Origin: Streptomyces gossypii
Lineage (GTDB): Bacteria; Actinomycetota; Actinomycetes; Streptomycetales; Streptomycetaceae
Reading direction: 5' to 3'
DNA length: 64,000 bases
NCBI RefSeq assembly: GCF_025165795.1
Contig: NZ_JAJAGO010000007.1
Location: 62,001-126,000, forward strand
Position numbers and translations under genes: made by a program. The first letter of the stretch is position 1. The number at the start of each line of letters is the position of its first letter. This document shows positions 43,207 through 50,046 of the stretch, piece after piece. The notes under the pieces were generated by a model, which saw only the letters and a list, made by a program, of their open reading frames with translations, ran no database searches and was not told the origin of the DNA.

Positions 43207-44505
43207 GTGAGCAGGAAAGAGGCAGTCACCCGCTGGTCCTGGGCCGTCGACGCGGTGATCGCCTTGGCGCTCACCGCGGGGGTGGTCGTCGGCGATCTGA
43301 ACCGTTCGTACATGGAGGTGCAGCGGGAACCCGCCGGGAGCGCGACACCGGCCCCCGTGGGAATCCCCGGGCCTCCGCTACCCCCGCCCGTGCCGCCGTC
43401 CCTGCCGCCGTCCGACGCTCCGCATGGCGTGCCCCATGGCGTTCCGGCAGTCGAGCACACACTGCCCCCTGTCGAGCCGTGGGAGCTGGCGGCCGCGGTA
43501 CTGACCGCCATGCCACTGCTGCTGCGCCGCCGCCACCCCCTCGCCACCTACTGGACGGTGATGGGTGCGACGCTGCTGCTGCACCAAGGTGACGTCGCCG
43601 CGGACGCGACCACGGTCACCTTCGCCTCCGGCCTGATCGCGGCGTACAGCGCGGCGGTGCACAGCCCGCGCCGGAAGACCGTTGCGGCTTCGCTGCTCGC
43701 CGGGGTCGTGCTGTACGCGGCCTTCCCGTTGGCTCCCGAGGTGGACCGGGGGCTGGTCCCCCTCCTGGTACTGCTGCCGATCGGCCTCGCCACTCACGGC
43801 ATCCACACCTGGCGGCAGCGGGCGCAGGCGCTGCAGGAGGAGCAGCAGGCGGCGCTGCGGCTGGCCGTGGACCAGGAGCGTTCGCGGATCGCCCGGGAGC
43901 TGCACGATGTGGTCACCCACAACGTGAGCATGATGACGATCCAGGCCGGTGCCGCACGCAAGGTTCTGGACGCGGCGCCCGATCAGGCCAGGGAGGCGAT
44001 GCTGGCGGTGGAGGCGGCCGGGCGCTCGGCGATGTCCGAGCTGCGCCACGTGATGGGCCTGCTCACCATGGCCGCCGACGGCCCCGACCCGGCCACCGAC
44101 GTGGGCCTGGCTCCGCAGCCTGGCCTGGACCAGCTGGCGGAGCTTGTCGACCGGGTGCGTGCCACTGGCGTGCCGGTGCACCTGACGGTGCGGGGCACGC
44201 GGGCCGAACTGCCGGCCGGCGTTGACCTGGCGGCTTACCGGGTGGCGCAGGAAGCACTGACGAACACGGGGAAGCACGCCGCGGGGGCGAGCGTCTCGAT
44301 CACCGTGGAGTACGCACCCGGCGAGCTGCGGATGGAGGTGGCGGACACCGGCGGGGTGCCGCAGCCGTCGGCGGGCTCGGGCAGCGGAAGCGGCCTGGTC
44401 GGCCTGCGCGAACGCCTCGCGGTCTACGGCGGTACCCTGCACGCTGGCAGGCGCCCGGCCGGAGGCTACCGGGTCCGCGCGGTGATTCCGGTGGAGGAGC
44501 CATGA
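43207..44505 (+). CDS. Sensor histidine kinase, NarL/DesK type
   Basis: A 432-residue membrane kinase. One helix at residues 12-30 precedes an external loop of about 70 residues very rich in Pro, then four or five helices, a HisKA_3 dimerization domain (SRIARELHDVVTHNVSMM, phospho-accepting His) and a HATPase domain (AAYRVAQEALTNTGKHA, GSGSGLVGLRERLAVYGG). It signals to the LuxR-type regulator, whose start overlaps its stop (ATGA, 44502-44505). The CACACT hexamer at 43195-43200 puts the transcript start on the GTG, so it is probably leaderless. It is divergent from the FtsX exporter operon. Confidence 0.88.
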   Translation: MSRKEAVTRWSWAVDAVIALALTAGVVVGDLNRSYMEVQREPAGSATPAPVGIPGPPLPPPVPPSLPPSDAPHGVPHGVPAVEHTLPPVEPWELAAAVLTAMPLLLRRRHPLATYWTVMGATLLLHQGDVAADATTVTFASGLIAAYSAAVHSPRRKTVAASLLAGVVLYAAFPLAPEVDRGLVPLLVLLPIGLATHGIHTWRQRAQALQEEQQAALRLAVDQERSRIARELHDVVTHNVSMMTIQAGAARKVLDAAPDQAREAMLAVEAAGRSAMSELRHVMGLLTMAADGPDPATDVGLAPQPGLDQLAELVDRVRATGVPVHLTVRGTRAELPAGVDLAAYRVAQEALTNTGKHAAGASVSITVEYAPGELRMEVADTGGVPQPSAGSGSGSGLVGLRERLAVYGGTLHAGRRPAGGYRVRAVIPVEEP

Positions 44506-45182
44506 CCGAGGCGCCCAGAGTGGTGATCGTCGATGACCAGGCGCTGGTGCGCACCGGCTTCCGGATGATCCTCGCCGCCGACGGCATCGAGGTGGTCGCC
44601 GAGGCGTGCGACGGCGACGACGCGATCGCCGCGGTCCGGAGGACGCGACCCGACGTGGTGCTGATGGACATCCGGATGCCGGGCACCGACGGCCTGGAGG
44701 CCACGCGCCGCATCCTCCAGGACGACGGAACGGCGCCGCGCGTCATCATCCTCACCACGTACGACCTCGACAAGTACGTCTACGCCGCACTCAGCGGGGG
44801 CGCAAGCGGCTTCCTGCTGAAGGACGTCACGCCGGAGCACCTGACTGCCGCGGTCCATCTGGTCCGCTCCGGGGACGCCTTGCTGGCCCCCGCCATCACC
44901 CGCCGCCTGGTCGAACGCTTCGCCGCGACCGGCGACCGCACGGCTCCCCTCCACCGTGACCTGTCCACGCTCACTCCGCGTGAGCTGGAGGTCCTCGAAT
45001 CCCTGGCCCGCGGCCGCAGCAACGCCGAACTGGCTGCGGGCCTTCACCTCAGCGAAGCCACGGTGAAGACTCATGTCGCCCGCATCCTGTCGAAGCTGCG
45101 GCTCCGCGATCGCGCCCAGGCGGTGATCGCCGCCTACGAGACGGGGTTGATCACGCCCGGATCCGACGGCCCGCAGCACTGA
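44502..45182 (+). CDS. LuxR/NarL-family response regulator
   Basis: A 226-residue regulator with a receiver domain (VVIVDDQALVRTGF; phospho-acceptor Asp in VLMDIRMPG; Lys in FLLKD) and a C-terminal LuxR helix-turn-helix (LTPRELEVLESLARGRSN, LHLSEATVKTHVARIL). It is coupled to the kinase gene by ATGA and should be phosphorylated by it. The likely targets are the divergent ABC exporter genes and its own promoter; this is inference from layout. Confidence 0.92.
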   Translation: MTEAPRVVIVDDQALVRTGFRMILAADGIEVVAEACDGDDAIAAVRRTRPDVVLMDIRMPGTDGLEATRRILQDDGTAPRVIILTTYDLDKYVYAALSGGASGFLLKDVTPEHLTAAVHLVRSGDALLAPAITRRLVERFAATGDRTAPLHRDLSTLTPRELEVLESLARGRSNAELAAGLHLSEATVKTHVARILSKLRLRDRAQAVIAAYETGLITPGSDGPQH

Positions 45183-45222
45183 CGCTTTGCGGCTACGGGG
45201 CGTGGACGGGCACGATGGCGGC

Positions 45223-45669
45223 ATGCACACGGAACCGGGGACGGGCTCTTCGGCGGACTCCCTGGCCGGGACGCTCCGTTGGGCAGACTCACCGTCCTGG
45301 GCGCAGCGTGCCGCGGCCGGACGGCGGCTCGCCCGGCGGGCGGACCTCGACGACATCCGCCCCCTTCTGGAACGGCTCCTGCTGGACGCTGACGACACCG
45401 GTGTCACCCAGGAGACGGCAAGGGCCCTGCTGGAACGCCACGACCTGCCAGGCCTGCGCGCCGTGCTGGCCGCGTTGTCCCGCGCCGAGGCGTTGTGCAC
45501 CGCCGACCAGCTCGCCGGTGAGGTGGACGGCTACCGCAGCTGCGTGTCCGCCGCGGGCCGAGGGGACGAACTCCGCCGCCGACTCACCACCCTGGCCTCC
45601 GACACCGACACCGACACCGACATCCGCGACGAGGCCCGGACTCTCCTGGGCCCCGGCAACCATGCGTGA
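45223..45669 (+). CDS. Small helical hypothetical protein
   Basis: A 148-residue soluble protein with no family I can name. The sequence alternates short helices with Leu-Arg-Ala periodicity (LDDIRPLLERLLLDADD, TARALLERHDLPGLRAV), suggesting a HEAT- or armadillo-like fold. A run of Asp-Thr pairs (DTDTDTDI) near the C-terminus comes from a short GACACC repeat. Codon use is normal for the genome, supporting a real gene. It follows the response regulator by 40 bp on the same strand and might share its transcript. Confidence 0.55.
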   Translation: MHTEPGTGSSADSLAGTLRWADSPSWAQRAAAGRRLARRADLDDIRPLLERLLLDADDTGVTQETARALLERHDLPGLRAVLAALSRAEALCTADQLAGEVDGYRSCVSAAGRGDELRRRLTTLASDTDTDTDIRDEARTLLGPGNHA

Positions 45670-45717
45670 GCGCCGCCGCGCAAGCAGCGTCCTCCACACT
45701 CACGGACCCCGCCTCTG

Positions 45718-45795
45718 CACTCGGCCGTCGTCGACCGCGTCACTCTCGTTGGGCACCTCTTCGAAACCGGCGCTGACTCCTACCGCTTCGCGCCA
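45718..45795 (+). pseudogene. IstB-like transposition helper remnant
   Basis: The plus strand encodes SAVVDRVTLVGHLFETG followed by ADSYRF, which resembles the extreme C-terminus of IstB, the ATPase helper of IS21-family transposition. Nothing of the P-loop domain, IstA or the element ends is visible. It lies between two small hypothetical genes. Identification rests on about 25 residues. Confidence 0.4.
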
Positions 45796-45877
45796 GTATC
45801 CGCCGTGGGGGTATCAAGGCCGAACAGGCTTGCGGGCCCCCGCGGGGAAGCGGAAAACGGACCGTCAGGGAGAGTAC

Positions 45878-46045
45878 GTGAAGCTGACAGAGCGCCAGCT
45901 GACCCATCCGTGGGAAGGCGTGCTGACCACTCCAGCCGTCGGCACCGATGTCGGCGTTCTGGTCCTGGCCACGCCCGAAGCCGACGCGCTCCCCGGCGCG
46001 GCTGCCTGGCCACACATCCTCGACGCGCTCGACAGCGGAGGCTGA
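45878..46045 (+). CDS. Small hypothetical protein, 55 residues
   Basis: A short frame from a GTG with GGGAGA five bases upstream. Codons end in G or C almost throughout, as in the rest of the genome. The product (LTERQLTHPWEGVLTT, then VGVLVLATPEADALPG and a helical end) has no family I recognise. A strong hairpin follows 14 bp downstream, supporting a transcribed gene. It may be a young or regulatory small protein, or a leftover of a larger one. Confidence 0.4.
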   Translation: MKLTERQLTHPWEGVLTTPAVGTDVGVLVLATPEADALPGAAAWPHILDALDSGG

Positions 46046-46058
46046 CAACGACGCGTCT

Positions 46059-46088
46059 CCGGGCCGGTCCGGCACCGGACGGGCCCGG
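46059..46088. terminator. Strong bidirectional hairpin between convergent genes
   Basis: Two 14-base arms (CCGGGCCGGTCCGG and CCGGACGGGCCCGG) pair with one mismatch around a two-base loop. The hairpin lies exactly between the end of the small gene at 46045 and the end of the convergent lipoprotein gene at 46138. Confidence 0.7.
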
Positions 46089-46137
46089 CTCGACGGCCGG
46101 ATGTACCCGGCCCGGAAGGGGCCGGGGTGAAGGGACG

Positions 46138-46992
46138 TCAGCTGCCCGCGGGCCGGACGGTGCTCATGATCTTCTTGATCTCGGCGGCAGTCAGCGCCTT
46201 GGGAACTCCTTGGTCCGCGTAGATCACCCAGCCGTGCATGGTGCCGTCGGGGAGCTTCACGGCGATGCTGTGCACGACGGCCTTGGGCGGGACGCAGGAG
46301 CCCGGGCGGTGGGTGACCGTGACCTCGGCGGTCGCGGTGTAGCCCTCGATGCCGCCCTGCTTCCACGGCTTGGCCTCACCGACCTTGATCTCGGGCTTGT
46401 GCTCCTCGCCGCCGTACGCCGCGAAGCCCCAGTTGCCCGCCCAGTTACGCGCGTTCTCCTGGAGACTGCCCTCCTTGCCGCCTCCGGTGGTGCCGGCCGT
46501 GGCGAGCTGTCCCTTGCCCGCCTCGCCGATCGCCTCGGGGTTGGGGCTCGACGCGCAGCCGCCCTCACGGTAGTTGGCGGCTCCGGTCATGACGACGATC
46601 GGCTCGCCGGCCTTGTCCGTGTAGGAGAGGGCGGTGCCCCGGTCGAGGACCTTCCACTTCTCGGCCTTGGCGGGCACGTCGTAGCGGAAGTGGTGCTTCT
46701 TGGAGGTCTGTGTCTGCCATCCCGCGATCGTCGGCTGGTCGCCCGAAGGGCTCGCCGGAGCAGAGGGCTGGGGCGACTCCGCTGAGGGCGACTCGGATGA
46801 GGGGGCCTTGGACGCCGCGGCTTCGGTGTCGTCGTCCTTGGCCTTACCGGCGTCGTCGTCGTTGCACCCGCTCAGGGCGACGGCCATGCCGATGCCGAGG
46901 GCTGCGATCAGGGTCCCCTTCTTCCGACGGAACGGCATGGGGGCGGACTGCCGGTGCTGAACGATTCGCTGGAGGCTTTTTGTCAAAGACAT
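46138..46992 (-). CDS. Putative lipoprotein of unknown function
   Basis: A secreted lipoprotein with leader LIAALGIGMAVALSGC, a 60-residue linker rich in Asp, Ser, Pro and Ala, and a globular domain of about 190 residues (TIAGWQTQTSKKHHFRYDVP, VVMTGAANYREGGC). The paired cysteines in the domain could form disulfides. It resembles a family of Streptomyces surface lipoproteins of unknown role; I cannot name it with confidence. The start is uncertain: the ATG at 46992 has a weak AGGG upstream, whereas the ATG at 46938 would begin exactly at a classic lipoprotein leader (MPFRRKKG). Confidence 0.7.
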   Translation of the reverse strand: MSLTKSLQRIVQHRQSAPMPFRRKKGTLIAALGIGMAVALSGCNDDDAGKAKDDDTEAAASKAPSSESPSAESPQPSAPASPSGDQPTIAGWQTQTSKKHHFRYDVPAKAEKWKVLDRGTALSYTDKAGEPIVVMTGAANYREGGCASSPNPEAIGEAGKGQLATAGTTGGGKEGSLQENARNWAGNWGFAAYGGEEHKPEIKVGEAKPWKQGGIEGYTATAEVTVTHRPGSCVPPKAVVHSIAVKLPDGTMHGWVIYADQGVPKALTAAEIKKIMSTVRPAGS

Positions 46993-47134
46993 GACCGACA
47001 CCCTAGGTGAGCTGCGCATCCGTCCCCTGACCGGGTGGGGGCCCGGTCTGTGCGGCGGCGTTCGGGAGGGGCGGATGCCAGGGCGGCGGGGCCTGGACCA
47101 TGCCTCCCCGTCCGGGGACACCACGCAAAGGAAC

Positions 47135-48286
47135 TCAACGTCGTTCCAGGTACGGCGCGAGGTGGTGCAGGCGAGTGTGGTAGTCGGGGTGCGAGGACAG
47201 GAGTTTCCCCGAGAGGCTCGGCCTGCGGCCGCGAGCGGTGGCTCCCCTGCCGACCACAGTCGTTTCGCCGCACCCGGACAGCGCGGAGGCCGCCACCTGC
47301 CCGCTGTCCTGTTCCTCCGCATGCATCATCTGCAGCACCTCGGCGAGCATCGGTGCGAAGCCGGACACCGCGGCATGGTGATCCGCCCGCAGTTCGGCCC
47401 GGCGTGCCACGGCGGCGAGCAGATACGGGGCAACGACCAGCGCCAGGACCACGAACCAGTAGGACAGCGCGGTCATCAGCACGAAGCCGCCCACGACGAG
47501 AAGCAGCAGCACCTTCCAGCCGCCTGTGCGCCCATGGCCGAGGACGGCGGCGAGCCGGACCAGCCTCCGCGCGGCGGCCCACGCGAGCCGTCCCGGAAAC
47601 GCGTACCACTGGCCCAGGAGCGAAGACCAGGTGTGACCGTGGACGTGGTGTCCCAGCTCGTGAGCGAGAACCGCCACCAGCTGACCGTCGGACAGCCGCT
47701 CCAGGGCGAACCGGGTGACGCCCACGATGTGTCCCGCCGCGGCCAGAGCGTTGATCCGATCGCTGTCCTCGATCCACAGCTCGTAGGCGCGGCCCTCGAC
47801 TCCCGTGCGGGCCGCCACCTCCGTCCACAGCGGTTCCAGCCGGGCCCGTTCTTGCGGAGTGGGGTGCCGGAGATTCAGCAGGTGACGGGCCAGTGCCCGC
47901 TCGGTGGGCCGGTGAAAAGCCATGGCACCCGAGGCCAGCCACAGCAGGATTCCCAGCCACTCCATGACCGGGAGGAGGGCGTAGGAGAGCACCGCCACGA
48001 TCGCCAGGCTCACGAGGAGCGAGGGCAGATGCAGAAGCAGTTGCCCGACGGCCGTGGCATCGGCGCCACGCTGCCGCCTCGCAAGGTGGACGCGGCCGCG
48101 GCGCCCGTGGCCGTTCTCGCGCCGGGCCGCACCTCCCGGGCCGGGCGGCGCGGGCGGAATCGTTTCGTCCGGGTAGCTCGGGGGCGGAGCGGCCGCACCG
48201 GTCGGATAGGCCGGAGGGCCGGTCCGAGAACTGTGGTCGGATCCGCTGGGGTGGTGGGAATGATGGGGGTGATGAGGACTGTTCAT
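47135..48286 (-). CDS. M48-family membrane metalloprotease (HtpX/Oma1-like)
   Basis: A 383-residue protease with GGAAG upstream of the ATG. A disordered His/Pro-rich head precedes two helices (about 85-122), then the zinc site HELGHH at 209-214, a further helix pair near 258-293 and the third ligand Glu298 in RAELRAD. These mark an active M48 peptidase of the inner membrane, a group that degrades damaged membrane proteins. It starts 63 bp after the end of the PycTM-type gene on the same strand and may be the last gene of that operon. SPFH proteins and membrane proteases often work together, and an SPFH gene lies two genes upstream. Membership in the defence locus is inference. Confidence 0.85.
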   Translation of the reverse strand: MNSPHHPHHSHHPSGSDHSSRTGPPAYPTGAAAPPPSYPDETIPPAPPGPGGAARRENGHGRRGRVHLARRQRGADATAVGQLLLHLPSLLVSLAIVAVLSYALLPVMEWLGILLWLASGAMAFHRPTERALARHLLNLRHPTPQERARLEPLWTEVAARTGVEGRAYELWIEDSDRINALAAAGHIVGVTRFALERLSDGQLVAVLAHELGHHVHGHTWSSLLGQWYAFPGRLAWAAARRLVRLAAVLGHGRTGGWKVLLLLVVGGFVLMTALSYWFVVLALVVAPYLLAAVARRAELRADHHAAVSGFAPMLAEVLQMMHAEEQDSGQVAASALSGCGETTVVGRGATARGRRPSLSGKLLSSHPDYHTRLHHLAPYLERR

Positions 48287-48349
48287 GACAGCTTCCTACG
48301 CGGATGGGCGGCTGGATGGTGACGACGGTGCGAAGCGGACCCGTGGCGT

Positions 48350-48856
48350 TCAGCCGACGAGCCGCGCGAGGGGCAGCAGCAGCACTCCCGCGCAGTAGGC
48401 ACCCAGGCCGGCGCGGATCCACCGGTGTTTGGCGGCGACGATGCGGCTGTTCTGGGCCAGCGCCTCAAGCACTCCATCGGCGTGACGTGTCTCGGTGACG
48501 GCGAGTGCCTCGGCGAGCCGGCCGTCCTGGGTGGCCCGGCGGATGTCATCGAAGTACGTCAGCGGCCGTCCCGGAGACCACCGGCTGGTGCCGTACCTCG
48601 GAAGCACGGCGAGGAGCAGGCACATCAGCGCCCCGGCCAGAACGGCCATGGCCGCCCACAGCAGTGTGCTTCCCGTGGCAGAGAGCCGCGACGGGGACCA
48701 CCCCCGGGCCACGAGCAGGCCACCGAGCAGACTCACCGTCATGCTCATGGCACCGAGCAGCACAGCCGCCTTGCTGTCCGCATGAGCCGTCTCGGACCGC
48801 AGCTCCGTCAGCAGACGGACTCCCACGGCCGGGGCGTCCGCCCCGCCACAGGTCAT
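48350..48856 (-). CDS. Pycsar-type transmembrane effector (DUF5706, PycTM-like)
   Basis: A 168-residue membrane protein. Its layout is that of PycTM effectors: a helix with the D-x-K-A motif (ADSKAAVLLGA, residues 26-36), two close membrane helices (31-51, 63-86), a cytoplasmic segment starting YFDDIRRAT (101-109), the conserved N-x6-K region (NSRIVAAKH, 136-144) and a last helix (148-167). PycTM proteins are thought to damage the inner membrane when the Pycsar cyclase makes cCMP or cUMP. The start overlaps the SPFH gene stop (ATGA, 48853-48856). A class III cyclase is encoded three genes upstream in the same direction. The family call is strong; the ligand is unknown. Confidence 0.8.
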   Translation of the reverse strand: MTCGGADAPAVGVRLLTELRSETAHADSKAAVLLGAMSMTVSLLGGLLVARGWSPSRLSATGSTLLWAAMAVLAGALMCLLLAVLPRYGTSRWSPGRPLTYFDDIRRATQDGRLAEALAVTETRHADGVLEALAQNSRIVAAKHRWIRAGLGAYCAGVLLLPLARLVG

Positions 48857-49974
48857 TCCTCCTCCTCGCCGCTGAGGCCGGACGCTCCGCCCGCCGGCTT
48901 CCGGAGGCGCTCCGAGGGCTCGTGGGCTTCGCCCCCGGACAGAGGCTCCGGCGCGAGCGGAGCGGGAGCGGCACTGGACAGGTCGCCGGCGAGGAACTCC
49001 TCCATGATCTCCACGGCCCGTTTGTTCACTCCGGCACGCTGGTAATCCTCCAGGGTCCCTTCCTTCAACACCTGCAGCGCGAACTTGGACTGGTGCCGGA
49101 CCAGCTCCAGCTGGTCCCTGCTCAGGTTCTCCATCACCAGCCGGGAGTCCTCCGGGTGCTGCGCCAGGTGCAGGGCCCACATCGCGACGCCGCCATGCGT
49201 GAGGTGGTGCTCGTAGTAGCGGATCTTCGCCGCCTCCAGCTCCCTCGCCTCCTCCTCCTGGCGGCCCTGCAGCATCACGAGCTCGTGATCATGCCGCGCC
49301 TGCTCCGCCCCCCGCTCCGCGTTGTACCGGTCCTCCCGCATCGCCACGTCATGGGAGAGGCCCAGCTGTTCGTCGGAGTAGCGGAGCCGGCGGAGTTCCC
49401 GCTGGTGGGCGATCGCCGCGTCGTCCAGCCGGAGCCGCACCGCGGACGACGTACGCAGCCCGGCCTCGTCTCCCAGCTCACCCGCCCTGGCGATCACCTG
49501 GCACACGGCGCGTTCGGCATCCGCGCTCCGGTCGATCGGGAAGGCACGGCTGACCGGGTACGTCAGCCGCTCCAACCGGCGCTTCAGGAGGGCGGGTACG
49601 TCCCGCTCCCCGCAGGCCACGAACTGCTGCGGCCGGGTGACCTGCCAGGTCAGCTCCACCTCGGCGGTGAAGTCGAAGGCGTCGTTGTCGCTGGGCAGCA
49701 GCAGCGAAGGGGTGCAGGTGTGCACCCCCATGTCGACCTCGTAGACCGCGGTGTACCGCTTGGCGGCAAGCACGGAGCGCACCGGCCGGCGGGGCGGGAG
49801 GTAGACGTCGAACGCCCCCTTGTCCGTGGTGAACACCAGCGCGTTGTCGATTCGGCTGTAGCCCCTGCGGTAGTCGAACCGGGATAACTGACGCACCGTC
49901 AGTACGGGATCGACCAGGTCACTGTGCCGGTCCGCACCCTGGTCCCAGTCGAATCCGCGGCGAAATTCCGCCAT
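48853..49974 (-). CDS. SPFH/Band 7-like protein
   Basis: A 373-residue protein with GAGGAG before the ATG. Residues 50-185 look like an SPFH domain (AFDVYLPPRRPVRSVL, FTAEVELTWQVTRPQQF), followed by a long charged helix (about 205-260, REDRYNAERGAEQARH onward) likely to form a coiled coil, and a Pro/Glu-rich tail. There is no membrane helix, unlike stomatins, so it would assemble on the membrane or on a partner. SPFH oligomers form cages and membrane domains that organise proteases and channels. It carries a TTA codon (Leu30), so its synthesis needs bldA. It is coupled to the PycTM-like effector and lies 72 bp after the NTPase gene. Confidence 0.7.
   Translation of the reverse strand: MAEFRRGFDWDQGADRHSDLVDPVLTVRQLSRFDYRRGYSRIDNALVFTTDKGAFDVYLPPRRPVRSVLAAKRYTAVYEVDMGVHTCTPSLLLPSDNDAFDFTAEVELTWQVTRPQQFVACGERDVPALLKRRLERLTYPVSRAFPIDRSADAERAVCQVIARAGELGDEAGLRTSSAVRLRLDDAAIAHQRELRRLRYSDEQLGLSHDVAMREDRYNAERGAEQARHDHELVMLQGRQEEEARELEAAKIRYYEHHLTHGGVAMWALHLAQHPEDSRLVMENLSRDQLELVRHQSKFALQVLKEGTLEDYQRAGVNKRAVEIMEEFLAGDLSSAAPAPLAPEPLSGGEAHEPSERLRKPAGGASGLSGEEEE
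49885..49887 (-). other. TTA codon in the SPFH gene
   Basis: In-frame TTA for Leu30 on the minus strand. It ties translation of the SPFH gene to the bldA tRNA. Confidence 0.9.
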
Positions 49975-50046
49975 CGTAGGTCTCCTCTCGTTCAGTGGTG
50001 CATCCGGAAGGGCGCGGCCCTGGGCCGCGGTCGGGAACGCGGCACC

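Noticed and set aside
44300..45500. Minus-strand frame opposite the response regulator and small gene
   Set aside because: It is antisense to a clear LuxR-type regulator and has no start signals.
45805..46785. Plus-strand frame through the small gene and opposite the lipoprotein
   Set aside because: It runs antisense to the lipoprotein gene and across the strong hairpin at 46059; composition is shadow-like.
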